Counted from the first letter of the stretch, positions 37,778-46,837 are shown. The stretch is DNA of 64,000 nt from Synechococcus sp. PROS-U-1 (GCF_014279755.1 NZ_CP047951.1:1674001-1738000), one strand, 5' to 3'. A program made the numbers and translations. The notes: generated from the sequence alone by a model not told the origin.

Positions 37778-38068
37778 TTGAGCCAAGACGTCGGCACGCT
37801 TAATGTGTCGGACCATCCAATTCCACAGGTTTTGCTCGGTTCCTGGCAAGTCCTAATGCGATGCATCGCCAGCGCGCTGTTCCTTGTTGCCCATGGACTT
37901 CTGGTGCTCGAGCACATTGCGATTGGTACGGCACTCCATGGGATTGCGGAGTTGTTCCTTGCCCCTTGGGCGCTGCGCCACAAGGCCTGGGACATCATCG
38001 TGATTGGGCTGATCTTCTGCGTGTTCGACCTGTGGGGAACGCTGCGCCTGACCGGTGCTCTTGTCTAA
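37778..38068 (+). CDS. Small membrane protein of unknown function
   Basis: This 96-residue protein has three hydrophobic helices (about residues 30-45, 46-65 and 71-92), with VFDLWGTLRLTGALV at the end. The start is uncertain: TTG at 37778, GTG at 37805 or ATG at 37856. A strong purine-rich site (GGAGGAGG) at 37746-37753 is too far from any of them. The family is not recognised. It ends 15 bp from the convergent 36-residue ORF. Confidence 0.55.
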   Translation: MSQDVGTLNVSDHPIPQVLLGSWQVLMRCIASALFLVAHGLLVLEHIAIGTALHGIAELFLAPWALRHKAWDIIVIGLIFCVFDLWGTLRLTGALV

Positions 38069-38083
38069 GAGCTCCCCCGTCAT

Positions 38084-38194
38084 TCAGCCATGCAACCGCT
38101 GGGACCAAAAGCCAAAGAGCTGCCAGGACGACCAGAGAAACATTCCAAGAAAGACCCAGTTCAACCAAGCTGGGCGGCGGTCGTTTTCAAACAT
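38084..38194 (-). CDS. Candidate 36-residue tryptophan-rich membrane microprotein
   Basis: This ORF encodes a polar start (MFENDRRPAW), one hydrophobic segment rich in tryptophan and phenylalanine (LNWVFLGMFLWSSWQLFGFW) and a short basic tail (SQRLHG). That is typical of small single-pass membrane proteins, such as minor photosynthetic or respiratory subunits. There is an ATG start and a TGA stop. No clear Shine-Dalgarno site is seen. The opposite strand also reads open but with no such pattern. Confidence 0.5.
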   Translation of the reverse strand: MFENDRRPAWLNWVFLGMFLWSSWQLFGFWSQRLHG

Positions 38195-38240
38195 CTCTAG
38201 GAAGCGAGAAGGCGACACTTGACCTTATCGGTGAAGTCGG

Positions 38241-38978
38241 TCAGTGGCCATGAAGAAGAAGTTGAAGCAGTAACAGCCCCCCCATTCCGCCACATCCGGC
38301 CAGCAGCCAGGGAAGGCGAGCCTGCCGGGCGTCAGGTAGTTCATCGCGAAACACCGCCATCAAGAGCCCTCCCCCAAGGAACGCCGTTGCCATGGCCAGT
38401 GTGAGCGCATCCACTGGATGAAATACCAAGGCGTGCAGTAGCCCCAAAACGAGAGCGGCACTTCCAATCCAGCGGTTGCGACGGCGAAAGCGCTGCGGAT
38501 GGTGCGCCGCGGCATAGCGGTCCATCAACAGAACGTGGGCACTGATTGCGACAGTGAACAAGACCCCGTAACCGATCCCTGTTGTGATCAGGGATGGAAG
38601 GGAATAGGCATAGAGGTAATTGATGGCCGCAAAACTGGAAAGCTGCAACCACACGGCAAGAGGTGGTGCGTCGTCCCTCTGCTTCATCAGCACATTCAGG
38701 CTGAACACCACCAGGACACCCAAGAGGGCAATAAGGAACAGCAAAGCCTCCACCAGAGATGTCGGCACGTAATCGATGAGACCCGGGGCTTTCGAGAGTT
38801 CAGATCCCCCAGATGCAAGTTCCGGCAGCAGGTGGACGAACACATAGGCAAGGCCGGCACCACCACCAACAGACGACCACCGTCGCTGCTGCTGCTCTGA
38901 ACGTGATGCGACCCAACTGGCCAACCAATGACAACTGCCGATCGCCAGCACACAGAGAACAGCGACACCCCAGACCAC
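38241..38978 (-). CDS. Multi-spanning membrane protein, ZIP-like N-terminus
   Basis: This 245-residue protein has about seven or eight hydrophobic helices. Near residue 37 it reads VGGGAGLAYVFVHLLPELA, which resembles the histidine-containing helix of ZIP metal transporters. The later histidines (ISAHVLLMD, LHALVFHPVDAL) could also line a pore. The full ZIP pattern is not clear, so I call it only a possible transporter. It stands between two small-protein genes. Confidence 0.6.
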   Translation of the reverse strand: MVWGVAVLCVLAIGSCHWLASWVASRSEQQQRRWSSVGGGAGLAYVFVHLLPELASGGSELSKAPGLIDYVPTSLVEALLFLIALLGVLVVFSLNVLMKQRDDAPPLAVWLQLSSFAAINYLYAYSLPSLITTGIGYGVLFTVAISAHVLLMDRYAAAHHPQRFRRRNRWIGSAALVLGLLHALVFHPVDALTLAMATAFLGGGLLMAVFRDELPDARQARLPWLLAGCGGMGGLLLLQLLLHGH

Positions 38979-39028
38979 TGGATAACGCTCAATTGATCAA
39001 AGTCTGATCAGCGACGTGCGACACGTCA

Positions 39029-39274
39029 TCACTTTGCCGAGGAGCTCCAATCGGCCGAGCGAAACGACACATTGGAACCACCACTGCGTTTTAAGTCGTG
39101 CATGCCCTCCAACTGGTTGTAGACCGACAGCAGCTGACGCCGCATGTGATCGGTGTGGGGTAAATCAGCGATCAAACGCAGCACATCCTCCAGGGATCGC
39201 TTGGCATCGATCACCAAACGACAATCAGGGCTGCCAGGCTCATCGCGCATCAGAACGGAAGCGAATAAATCCAT
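39029..39274 (-). CDS. Small conserved-looking protein of unknown function
   Basis: This 81-residue soluble protein has a helical middle (SLEDVLRLIADLPHTDHMRRQ) and a polar serine-rich end. I do not recognise the family. It follows the nuclease gene by about 65 bp on the same strand. Confidence 0.5.
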   Translation of the reverse strand: MDLFASVLMRDEPGSPDCRLVIDAKRSLEDVLRLIADLPHTDHMRRQLLSVYNQLEGMHDLKRSGGSNVSFRSADWSSSAK

Positions 39275-39339
39275 TCAGCAGAAAATCCCGGCATTTGGGT
39301 GTCTGAATCCCTACCAATGCAGCGATATTCACCAGAAAT

Positions 39340-39837
39340 TCAGGGTTCACCACCACGTTCCCGTTCCATCACATCCCAAGGACGCTGGAGAGGAGGTTGC
39401 GCTGACCAAACCCCGCGCTCTGCGGATGCTGCCTGCCGCTCAAGAGAGGGGTAGTCGAGATCATCACAACGTCCGAGGAAGCCATCCCAGGCAAACACCT
39501 CGCCCTTGCTGATCAATGCAGCACCAAGATCCTGCCCATCGATCAAAAGGCGTCCCACCAGTCGCCCGTAAACATCGCGTGAGCGGAGCTCAAACAAAGC
39601 TGGGTCTCCGACCTTCACCAAGGCATTGATGGCCGCCGATGCGCGCGTTGACCATGGCGTCTGACTGCGTCGCGGAGCCTGGAGACACGCCAGCCGAATC
39701 GCTCTCCCCTGACCATCCAGCTCCACCAGCAGCTGCTGCGCGTTGCTGATGCTCAACACACGAACCGACTGCAGCTCTGCGCGACTCGACAGCGGCAGAG
39801 CCAGAGCCATCAACAGGGCTGCAGCCATCCTCTTCAT
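39340..39837 (-). CDS. Secreted thermonuclease-like (SNase fold) protein
   Basis: This 165-residue protein has an N-terminal signal peptide (MAAALLMALALPLSSRA) and a staphylococcal nuclease-like fold. The fold is shown by IRLACLQAPRRSQTPWSTRA, LFELRSRDVYGRLVGRLL and GAALISKGEVF, where the arginines and acidic residues match the family's layout. The usual aspartate after RL is ACL here, so activity is uncertain. The start at 39837 overlaps the arsJ stop by 4 nt (ATGA), so it may be cotranscribed with arsJ. The longer frame to 39912 overlaps arsJ and is not used. Confidence 0.75.
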   Translation of the reverse strand: MKRMAAALLMALALPLSSRAELQSVRVLSISNAQQLLVELDGQGRAIRLACLQAPRRSQTPWSTRASAAINALVKVGDPALFELRSRDVYGRLVGRLLIDGQDLGAALISKGEVFAWDGFLGRCDDLDYPSLERQAASAERGVWSAQPPLQRPWDVMERERGGEP

Positions 39838-41087
39838 CCCGGGGCATGTCGCACAGCCGGCAGTCTGAAGCTGCTGACGCATGACAACAACACCAGCAGG
39901 GATGAAGCCCATAGACAGGCCTGCATGCCAGCAGCTTCCGTCCTCCCAAGCATGAACACCGCACCGGAGAGCATGGTTCCCACCAGGCGTCCGGCGGCGT
40001 TGGCCATGTAATAGAAGCCCACGTTGAGGCTCACATTCTCCGCATCGGTATAGGCCAGCACCATGTAGGAGTGGATTGAGGAATTCATCGCGAACACCAC
40101 TCCGAAGGCAGCGAGCCCTGCCGGGATGGCAACCGCCACATCAACCTCGCGCCAAAGTGCAACAGCGATCAGAGCCGGGATCGCCGTCAACAACGCACTC
40201 CAGAACTGCACAGCGGACACGCCAGGCGGAGCGGTCTGACCCCAGAGTCGTCGCAGACTGGGAGCTGATCCCTGGACGATGCCGTAGCCGATCACCCAGA
40301 GGCCGAGAAAGCCACCGATCTCCCAGAAGTTCCACCCCAATGCGGCCTCGAGGAAGACCGGCAAAGCCACGACGAACCAGACGTCACGGGCACCGAACAG
40401 AAAGAAGCGCGCCAGAGACAGCACATTGATCCCCTGGGATTTGGAAAACATGGATGCAAACGCCGGTTTGGACTTCATCTTTCCGATCTCCCCCGGCAGC
40501 ACCAGCGTCAGCAAGAAGGCCAAGGCAAGGCCCGCCGCCATCCACCCCACGGCGGCGTTGAAGCCGAAGGCGGTGAGCAGCACCCCACCAAGAAAGAAGC
40601 CGACACCCTTGAGAGCGTTCTTGGACCCCGTGAGGATCGCCACCCATTTGAACAGCTGTTGTTGCCCCTGCGTTTGGTCCTCCGGCGTTTCGGGCACCAC
40701 GGTCTTGATGGCACTTTTGGCACTCATCTTGTTGAGGTCCTTGGCGATGCCACTGATGGCCTGGGCCGCCATCACGTAAACCACGCTGAGAAGTTTGGGC
40801 CAACCGGCTGCGACGGGGATCAGCATCAGCAGCGCCAGGATCTGCAACAGCGTGCCCATCCAGAGCGTGAGCCGAAGCCCGTAGCGCGCACCGATCCAAC
40901 CGCCGTACAGGTTGGTGACCACCCCGAAGAACTCGTAAAAGAGGAATAGAGAGGCGATCTCGAGGGTGGTGTAACCGAGCTGGTGGAAATGGAACACCAC
41001 CAGCATTCGCAGGGCGCCATCGGTGAGCGTGAAAGCCCAGTAGTTGGCCGTGACGATGCCGTACTGCTGCAGGGGGGAGAGCTTCAT
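39834..41087 (-). CDS. arsJ: Organoarsenical efflux transporter ArsJ (MFS)
   Basis: This 417-residue major facilitator protein has the characteristic ArsJ start [20 protein letters not shown] and the motif [13 protein letters not shown]. The partner GAPDH gene makes 1-arseno-3-phosphoglycerate from arsenate and glyceraldehyde 3-phosphate, and ArsJ exports it. About twelve membrane helices are seen. The ATG overlaps the GAPDH stop (ATGA). The frame is open to 41144, but that part is inside the GAPDH gene. Confidence 0.93.
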   Translation of the reverse strand: MKLSPLQQYGIVTANYWAFTLTDGALRMLVVFHFHQLGYTTLEIASLFLFYEFFGVVTNLYGGWIGARYGLRLTLWMGTLLQILALLMLIPVAAGWPKLLSVVYVMAAQAISGIAKDLNKMSAKSAIKTVVPETPEDQTQGQQQLFKWVAILTGSKNALKGVGFFLGGVLLTAFGFNAAVGWMAAGLALAFLLTLVLPGEIGKMKSKPAFASMFSKSQGINVLSLARFFLFGARDVWFVVALPVFLEAALGWNFWEIGGFLGLWVIGYGIVQGSAPSLRRLWGQTAPPGVSAVQFWSALLTAIPALIAVALWREVDVAVAIPAGLAAFGVVFAMNSSIHSYMVLAYTDAENVSLNVGFYYMANAAGRLVGTMLSGAVFMLGRTEAAGMQACLWASSLLVLLSCVSSFRLPAVRHAPG

Positions 41088-42106
41088 GCCTCGAGCTCGA
41101 CCACGTAGCAGGTGAGATCTGCCATGCGGCAGCTGTAGCCCCATTCGTTGTCGTACCAGGCAAAAACCTTCAACTGGGTGCCATCCACAACCATCGTCGA
41201 CAGGGCATCGACGATCGAACTGCGATTGTCGTTGGTGTAATCGCAGGACACCAACGGGCGTTCCTCATAACCCAGGATTCCCTGCAGTGGTCCTTCCGCT
41301 GCAGCTTTGAAGGCAGCGTTCACCTGCTCCACCGTGATGTTCTGCTTGAGCTCGAATACAGCGTCAGTGAGTGAACCATTCAGCAGAGGAACGCGCACGG
41401 CATGGCCATTGAGCTTGCCCGTCAGCTCAGGAAAGATCATCGCGATCGCCTTGGCCGAACCGGTGGTCGTGGGGATCAGCGAGGTCAGTCCTGAGCGTGC
41501 CCGGCGCAAATCGCTTTTGAATGAATCAATCGGCACCTGGGTGTTGGTGATGTCGTGAATGGTGGTGATCAGTCCATGCTCAATGCCGAAGTTTTCCTGC
41601 ACCACCTTCACGACTGGAGCCAGGCAGTTGGTGGTGCAGGAGGCAGCCGTCACCAGCTTGTGCCGCGCCGGTTCATAGAGGTGATGGTTGATGCCGTAGA
41701 CGATGTTGAGCGCTTCCTCACCCGCAACAACACCCTTCACCGGGCAGGCCACGACCACACGCTTCAAGCCCACCTGCTCGAAATAAGGGTTGAGGGTCTC
41801 CGGCGTTTTGATTTTGCCGCTGGCCTCCAGCACCATCTCCACACCCCGATCCATCCAGGGCACGGCGGTGGGATCCTTTTCGCTGGACCAGGTGAGCTCG
41901 GATCCCTCCACGCTGAACCCATCGGCGCTGCTGTTGATCCCCCGATCCCAGCGACCATGGACGGAATCGAATTCCAACAGGTGAGCCGCCGTTGCAGCGT
42001 CACCGGCGGGATCATTGATATGAACCAGTTCAATGCCGGGGCGGCCCCACAGGGCACGAAACACCAGGCGACCAATCCGCCCAAACCCGTTGATACCGAT
42101 GCGCAT
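41084..42106 (-). CDS. ArsJ-associated glyceraldehyde-3-phosphate dehydrogenase
   Basis: This 340-residue GAPDH has the NAD-binding start [17 protein letters not shown], the catalytic cysteine motif [11 protein letters not shown] and the C-terminal [15 protein letters not shown]. Its position between arsR and arsJ, with a 4-nt overlap with arsJ, points to the arsenate-detoxifying form, not the glycolytic or Calvin cycle enzyme. It would use arsenate in place of phosphate. The ATG at 42106 is chosen over the upstream 42124. Confidence 0.92.
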   Translation of the reverse strand: MRIGINGFGRIGRLVFRALWGRPGIELVHINDPAGDAATAAHLLEFDSVHGRWDRGINSSADGFSVEGSELTWSSEKDPTAVPWMDRGVEMVLEASGKIKTPETLNPYFEQVGLKRVVVACPVKGVVAGEEALNIVYGINHHLYEPARHKLVTAASCTTNCLAPVVKVVQENFGIEHGLITTIHDITNTQVPIDSFKSDLRRARSGLTSLIPTTTGSAKAIAMIFPELTGKLNGHAVRVPLLNGSLTDAVFELKQNITVEQVNAAFKAAAEGPLQGILGYEERPLVSCDYTNDNRSSIVDALSTMVVDGTQLKVFAWYDNEWGYSCRMADLTCYVVELEA

Positions 42107-42122
42107 GCCGACCTCAATAACC

Positions 42123-42140
42123 AATCAAATTATGTTGATC
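42123..42140. promoter_or_regulatory. Candidate ArsR operator
   Basis: An imperfect palindrome, AATCAAAttaTGTTGATC, lies in the 63-bp gap between the divergent GAPDH-arsJ operon and arsR. ArsR-family repressors bind such ATCAA/TTGAT inverted repeats, and this is the only such site in the gap. Confidence 0.6.
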
Positions 42141-42169
42141 CAAACAGATCAGGGCACGCTGCTCTTGTG

Positions 42170-42484
42170 ATGCAGAACACCCTCAATGTCGAGCAGTCCA
42201 GGCAGATGCTCAAAGCGCTTGCCGATCCCATCCGCCTCGAGGTGATTCATGCTCTGGCGCTTGGAGAACGATGCGTCTGCGATTTGACGGGGGATCTCAA
42301 CCTCTCCCAATCCAAACTTTCCTTTCACCTCAGGGTGCTTCGCGAAGCGGGGCTGCTGTCAGACCGGCAGAGCGGCCGTTGGATTTACTACCGGCTGCAA
42401 CCGGATGCCCTCGCAGCACTGGAAGCCTGGCTGGCCGAGCTGCGCCGCCACTGCAGCCAAGACGCTGTCCCCTGTCAGGAATAA
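42170..42484 (+). CDS. arsR: ArsR family arsenic-responsive repressor
   Basis: This 104-residue winged-helix repressor has the metal-sensing motif ERCVCDL (compare ELCVCDL in E. coli ArsR) and the DNA-recognition helix SQSKLSFHLRVLREAGLL. It ends SGRWIYYRL with further cysteines (HCSQDAVPC) that may also bind arsenite. It likely represses itself and the divergent GAPDH-arsJ operon. The ATG is at 42170. A GTG directly before it is possible. The next gene starts 2 bp after the stop. Confidence 0.92.
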   Translation: MQNTLNVEQSRQMLKALADPIRLEVIHALALGERCVCDLTGDLNLSQSKLSFHLRVLREAGLLSDRQSGRWIYYRLQPDALAALEAWLAELRRHCSQDAVPCQE

Positions 42485-42486
42485 CG

Positions 42487-43104
42487 ATGGACCAACGGCT
42501 GTTTTTTCCTGCAACGGAACGCAATCGCGAACCCATCGGGGATCTGCTGAGCCAGTTGCTGCCCACCTCGGGAGCCGTGCTGGAACTGGCCAGCGGCAGT
42601 GGTGAGCACGCCGTCTGCTTTCAAAAGCTGTTCCCGAATCTGCTCTGGCAAGCCAGTGATCCAGATCCGGAGCATCGCGCCAGCATCGACGCCTGGATCC
42701 ATCACCAGGGCCTGAGCCATGTCATGCCAGCAGCCCTCAACCTGGATGTTGAGATGCGCCCCTGGCCCCTACCCCAGACCATCCGAGGGTCACTGAAGGC
42801 AGTGGTTTGCATCAATCTGCTTCATATCAGTCCAGCCAGCTGCACTGATGCCGTGCTCGCAGAATCTGCCGTGCTGCTACCCAGCGGCGCCCCACTGATC
42901 ATCTATGGCCCCTTCATGCGCAATGGCGCTCACACGAGTGAGAGCAATGCAGCGTTCGACCAGGCACTGCAGCAACGCAACCCTCAATGGGGGCTGAGAG
43001 ACGTCAACACGATCACATCACGCGCCACCAACATTGGATTCAAGACCGAAGACGTGATCCCCATGCCGGCTAACAACCTGACCGTTGTCCTTCGGCGCCC
43101 ATAA
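42487..43104 (+). CDS. DUF938 family methyltransferase-like protein
   Basis: This 205-residue protein has the S-adenosylmethionine-binding motif VLELASGSGEHAVCFQ near residue 32. It has the DUF938 opening FFPATERNREPIGDLLSQLLP and IIYGPFMRNGAHTSESN. The substrate is unknown. It lies 2 bp after arsR, so it may be part of the arsenic response, possibly acting on arsenic or a metabolite; this is inference from position only. It ends 67 bp before the mscS ATG. Confidence 0.8.
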   Translation: MDQRLFFPATERNREPIGDLLSQLLPTSGAVLELASGSGEHAVCFQKLFPNLLWQASDPDPEHRASIDAWIHHQGLSHVMPAALNLDVEMRPWPLPQTIRGSLKAVVCINLLHISPASCTDAVLAESAVLLPSGAPLIIYGPFMRNGAHTSESNAAFDQALQQRNPQWGLRDVNTITSRATNIGFKTEDVIPMPANNLTVVLRRP

Positions 43105-43171
43105 ACCTGAGAAGGTTCTTGCCAGCAACGACAAAACACTCCACAATTCAGTCTTAGCAGCGGCAGCAGAA

Positions 43172-44197
43172 ATGAAACTGGGCGAGTTCACGGTGGAGTT
43201 TGTCATTGGCATAGCAATCACCTTTCTCCTTTCATTTGTGCTGAGAAAAATATTGCCGCGCTTGACCAAGAGCAGCAAAACCAGCTTCGATGATTTTGTT
43301 CTGAAGGCCCTGGCGGATTCAATCGTTCCGTTCGGATTTGTCGTCGTCCTAATCCTTACGGAAAACGAACTTGGCCTGCCCAGCAATATTGAACGGGCCT
43401 ACGACACAGTCTTAAGACTGATTGGCACAATCGTGCTGATCAGGCTTGTCAACCGTATCGGCTCACGCTTCCTGATAGGTCTCGCCAGACATTCGGGCGC
43501 TGAAGATCTTGAGGAGTTGTTTCAAAACCTTCTGCCGCTGCTTAAAGCAGTGGTCTGGGGCATCGGCAGCCTGGTGCTGTTGCAGAGCCTAGGCGTCAAG
43601 ATGACTGTGATCTGGGGCTTGCTCAGCGCCGGCGGCATCGGCATTGGCTTGGCCTTAAAAGAGCCGGCCCAGGAATTGTTTGCCTACTTGATGATTCTTC
43701 TGGATAAGCCATTCAGCGTTGGGCAATTCATCTCGGTGGGCTCAACATCAGCAACGGTGGAAAGAATCGGTGTTCGCTCCACCCATCTGCGCAGCCTGCG
43801 TGGCGAACAAGTGGTGATGAGCAATTCAACCCTCACAGGTTCAACCATCCTCAATTTTGCCGAAATGGCGCAACGCCGCATGATCTATTCGATTGGCGTC
43901 ACCTATGACACAACTGTTGATCAGATGAAGGCCATCCCGGCCATGATTCAAACAATCATCGATTCTCAGAAACACAGTACCTTTAATCGCTGCCACTTCA
44001 CCGAGTTTGCTGATTACAGTCTTAATTTTGAGTTGGTCTATTACATCGACACCCGAGATTTCACAGTTGCATTAAATGATCAGCAAGCGATCAACCTTGG
44101 AATCATGGATGCCTTCGCCAAAGCAGGCATCGACTTTGCCTTCCCAAGCCAGACGCTCTATCTGGAGGGGGATTCACTCACCGGCAAAGCGTCCTGA
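43172..44197 (+). CDS. Mechanosensitive ion channel, MscS family
   Basis: This 341-residue membrane protein has three to four helices (about residues 5-25, 44-62, 75-90 and 135-175). The pore-lining helix is GLLSAGGIGIGLALKEPAQE. A beta domain follows, with KPFSVGQFISVGSTSATVERIGVRST and LRGEQVVMSNSTL, typical of MscS. It would protect cells from hypo-osmotic shock. The frame is open upstream to a TTG at 43085, but the ATG at 43172 gives the natural N-terminus. Its end overlaps the next gene on the opposite strand. Confidence 0.9.
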   Translation: MKLGEFTVEFVIGIAITFLLSFVLRKILPRLTKSSKTSFDDFVLKALADSIVPFGFVVVLILTENELGLPSNIERAYDTVLRLIGTIVLIRLVNRIGSRFLIGLARHSGAEDLEELFQNLLPLLKAVVWGIGSLVLLQSLGVKMTVIWGLLSAGGIGIGLALKEPAQELFAYLMILLDKPFSVGQFISVGSTSATVERIGVRSTHLRSLRGEQVVMSNSTLTGSTILNFAEMAQRRMIYSIGVTYDTTVDQMKAIPAMIQTIIDSQKHSTFNRCHFTEFADYSLNFELVYYIDTRDFTVALNDQQAINLGIMDAFAKAGIDFAFPSQTLYLEGDSLTGKAS

Positions 44198-44472
44198 AGG
44201 CTCGGGGCTGCCGAATGCCATAGGACTCCACCGATCAACAGGGCTACAGCAGCCACGGCAGCGGTGAGGGGAATCAACCGACGCTGATCTGGACTGGTCC
44301 CAAGAGCAATCTGGTTGGAGATGTTGTCGCGCCGTGATGCCACAAATGTCCCTTGGCGACATCTGGTGCACACCGTGTTGGTGAGGCCCGCATTTTTCAG
44401 CTTGAAGCCATAACGACCTGGAATCTCAACGGGTGTTCCGCATATGGAACAGGGGAGAGAAAAAACAGCCAT
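44158..44472 (-). CDS. Zinc-ribbon protein with C-terminal membrane helix
   Basis: This 104-residue protein has two cysteine pairs, CSICGTPVEIPGR and CTRCRQGTFV, forming a likely zinc ribbon. A membrane helix (LTAAVAAVALLIGGVLW) lies near residues 69-85. The family is not recognised. Its 3' end overlaps the mscS gene by 40 bp on the other strand. Confidence 0.6.
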   Translation of the reverse strand: MAVFSLPCSICGTPVEIPGRYGFKLKNAGLTNTVCTRCRQGTFVASRRDNISNQIALGTSPDQRRLIPLTAAVAAVALLIGGVLWHSAAPSLQDALPVSESPSR

Positions 44473-44510
44473 CGGGAATATGCCCTCTGCTCAGGTCTAT
44501 CACCTCGATT

Positions 44511-44834
44511 TCACTCCAAAGGGATGGCTCCATTGGCGCAGACAGCGCCCCAACAGAGACTGCGCTCCGCCGTCCAAAACGGTTGCACCTGTCGCCAGGC
44601 CTCGTTCAACCCAACACGCATCATCATCTGACCAGTTCCGTCGTGGACAAATTCGACGCGCTGCTGATCCCAGGTCAACACCCAGCGCTGTCCAGGACTG
44701 TCGGCGACCATGCGGCAAGGGCTCCAGGCCTGCTGCCCAATCCGGCAGCGCATCGAGGCCGCGGCGGCGGCAGTTCCTACTCCGGAACTGCCAATCAGCA
44801 CAACAACAACTGACCAGAGCTGGATGCGATTCAC
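44511..44834 (-). CDS. Secreted protein of unknown function
   Basis: This 107-residue protein starts at GTG with a signal peptide (RIQLWSVVVVLIGSSGVGTA) and a likely AAAA cleavage region. The mature part has four cysteines (MRCRIGQQAWSPCRM and SLCWGAVCANG) that may form two disulfides, and beta-rich stretches. The function is unknown. The frame is open further upstream to 44915, but that would put the signal peptide inside the protein. Confidence 0.6.
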   Translation of the reverse strand: MNRIQLWSVVVVLIGSSGVGTAAAAASMRCRIGQQAWSPCRMVADSPGQRWVLTWDQQRVEFVHDGTGQMMMRVGLNEAWRQVQPFWTAERSLCWGAVCANGAIPLE

Positions 44835-44970
44835 AGACTCCCCCTGGACAGCACAGTGACGAAAGGACTCCCTCTCACCATGCGACCGGGCAACGGTCAC
44901 GCCGTCGGGGCGCACCGGATCTCTTCAGGGTTTGGTGTCTGTCAGGATTCGATCAGACCAGTTGCTGATC

Positions 44971-45225
44971 GTGCCGCGTTTTCAAGCCCGCGTCCTTGTG
45001 CGTCTGCGCCCCTCTGTGCTCGATCCAGCCGGAGAAGCCGCGCGTGGTGCCGCTGAACGTCTTGGGGTGGAGGGCCTCAGCAAACTGCGGATCGGCAAAG
45101 CCGTGGAAATGGAGGTGGAGGCTCCGAATGAAGAGGAAGCCCGCCGCAGGTTGGAATTGCTCAGCGATCGATTACTCGCCAACCCGGTGATCGAAGACTG
45201 GACTCTGGAGCTGCAGAACCCATGA
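44971..45225 (+). CDS. purS: Phosphoribosylformylglycinamidine synthase subunit PurS
   Basis: This 84-residue subunit of the three-part FGAM synthase in purine synthesis bridges PurQ and PurL. It begins [20 protein letters not shown] and has [20 protein letters not shown], both diagnostic. The start is GTG. The stop overlaps the purQ ATG by 4 nt (ATGA). Confidence 0.93.
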   Translation: MPRFQARVLVRLRPSVLDPAGEAARGAAERLGVEGLSKLRIGKAVEMEVEAPNEEEARRRLELLSDRLLANPVIEDWTLELQNP

Positions 45226-45872
45226 GCATCGGGGTCATCGTTTTCCCCGGCTCGAACTGTGATCGGGATGTTCAATGGGCGACTGAGGGATGCCTCGGCA
45301 TGAGCACGCGCCGTGTCTGGCATGAAGAGACCGATCTGAGCGGCTTTGACGCGATCGTGCTCCCTGGCGGTTTCAGTTACGGCGATTATCTGCGTTGCGG
45401 TGCCATTGCCCGCTTCGCGCCAGCCCTGCAATCCCTGATTGAGTTCGCGAAACAGGGCGGGCGGGTGCTTGGCATCTGCAACGGATTCCAAGTGCTGACA
45501 GAACTGGGCCTTCTCCCTGGCGCATTGACCAGAAACCGGGATCTTCACTTCATCTGTGAGGACGCGCCCCTCAAGGTTGTGAGTCAGCGCACAGCCTGGA
45601 TGCAGGGGTACGACGGCGGAACGCTGACCTTGCCGATCGCCCACGGAGAAGGCCGTTATCAGTGCAGTGATGACACGCTGAAGCAGCTTCAGGACAAGGA
45701 CGCCATTGCCCTGAGATACGGCAACAACCCCAACGGGTCGGTCGCCGATATCGCCGGCATCACCAATCCCAGCGGCACCGTTTTGGGCCTGATGCCCCAC
45801 CCGGAACGGGCTTGTGATCCAGCCACTGGAGGAACCGACGGCCAACGCATGCTGGAAGCCCTGCTGGGCTGA
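45222..45872 (+). CDS. purQ: Phosphoribosylformylglycinamidine synthase subunit PurQ
   Basis: This 216-residue glutaminase subunit supplies ammonia for FGAM synthesis. It has the class I amidotransferase nucleophile in [18 protein letters not shown] (cysteine near residue 86) and the His-Glu pair in [10 protein letters not shown]. It starts [14 protein letters not shown]. The gene overlaps purS and shares one base with the next gene (TGATG). Confidence 0.96.
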   Translation: MSIGVIVFPGSNCDRDVQWATEGCLGMSTRRVWHEETDLSGFDAIVLPGGFSYGDYLRCGAIARFAPALQSLIEFAKQGGRVLGICNGFQVLTELGLLPGALTRNRDLHFICEDAPLKVVSQRTAWMQGYDGGTLTLPIAHGEGRYQCSDDTLKQLQDKDAIALRYGNNPNGSVADIAGITNPSGTVLGLMPHPERACDPATGGTDGQRMLEALLG

Positions 45873-46837
45873 TGCAGAGCCGCCGAACGCTGCTGATCTC
45901 AGGGGCATCAGCCATTGCATCCACAGTCGTTACGGCCCTGCTCTCCCCAAGGGCCATGGGCGCGCAGGGGAGGTTGGCACCGCTGAAACCTGGAGCGCGC
46001 ATCCGGGCGGTGAACCCCGGCACATGGATGGATCCAGACACCGATCTGCAACCCTTGATCGAGCGCTGTGATGCACAGAAATGGCATCTTGAAATCCCAG
46101 CCACCGTCACCCGTCAATGGCGCTACTTCTCGGGAACAGACCGAGAGCGGATCAGCGACCTGGCAGCGGCCTGGAATGATCCAACAGTCGATGCTGTTCT
46201 GACCCTTGGTGGCGGCTGGGGTGCCGCCCGCGTGCTTGAAGCTGGATTCCGCTTTCCGCGACGTCCCAAATGGAGTCTTGGGTTTTCTGACACCAGCTCC
46301 CTGCTGCTGGCCCAGTGGGCCGCCGGCCTGCCGGGGGGCATTCATGGATCAAGCGGCGGCACGGACGCGCAGTGGCAACGGACGGTTGCTCTGCTCCGGG
46401 GAGAACCGGTAGCCCCCCTTCAGGGAGAGCCGCGACGGCGAGGAATCGCTTGTGGCCCCTTGGTTGTCACCAACCTGACCGTGGCGACACATCTGATCGG
46501 AACGCCCTGGCTTCCCTCGCTGAAGGGCGCCATTTTGGTGCTGGAAGACGTTGGAGAAGCGCCCTACCGGGTGGATCGGATGCTGACCCAGTGGCGCAGC
46601 GCTGGCCTGTTGGAGCACTTGGCTGGGGTGGCTTGCGGTCGGTTCAGCTGGGCACAGGACGACATCCTCCCTGGAGATTTCACCATGGAGGAAATCCTTG
46701 AAGAACGCCTGGGCGACCTGGGTATTCCGCTTGTGCTCAATCTGCCGATGGGTCATGGTCGGCCCAACCAGGCGTTGCCGCTGGGTTCACAAGCACAACT
46801 GGATGGCCAGCGCGGCCTGCTCAGCCTGCTCCCCTGA
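45872..46837 (+). CDS. LD-carboxypeptidase (peptidase family S66), Tat-like signal
   Basis: This 321-residue periplasmic enzyme would cut the LD-peptide bond of peptidoglycan recycling tetrapeptides. The N-terminus has a twin-arginine motif SRRTLLISG and a hydrophobic region. The S66 features are LGFSDTSSLLLAQ with the catalytic serine in the S-D-x-S region, GPLVVTNLTV, and LVLNLPMGHGRPNQALPLG with histidine. It is linked to purQ by the TGATG overlap, though the metabolic link is not clear. Confidence 0.86.
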   Translation: MQSRRTLLISGASAIASTVVTALLSPRAMGAQGRLAPLKPGARIRAVNPGTWMDPDTDLQPLIERCDAQKWHLEIPATVTRQWRYFSGTDRERISDLAAAWNDPTVDAVLTLGGGWGAARVLEAGFRFPRRPKWSLGFSDTSSLLLAQWAAGLPGGIHGSSGGTDAQWQRTVALLRGEPVAPLQGEPRRRGIACGPLVVTNLTVATHLIGTPWLPSLKGAILVLEDVGEAPYRVDRMLTQWRSAGLLEHLAGVACGRFSWAQDDILPGDFTMEEILEERLGDLGIPLVLNLPMGHGRPNQALPLGSQAQLDGQRGLLSLLP

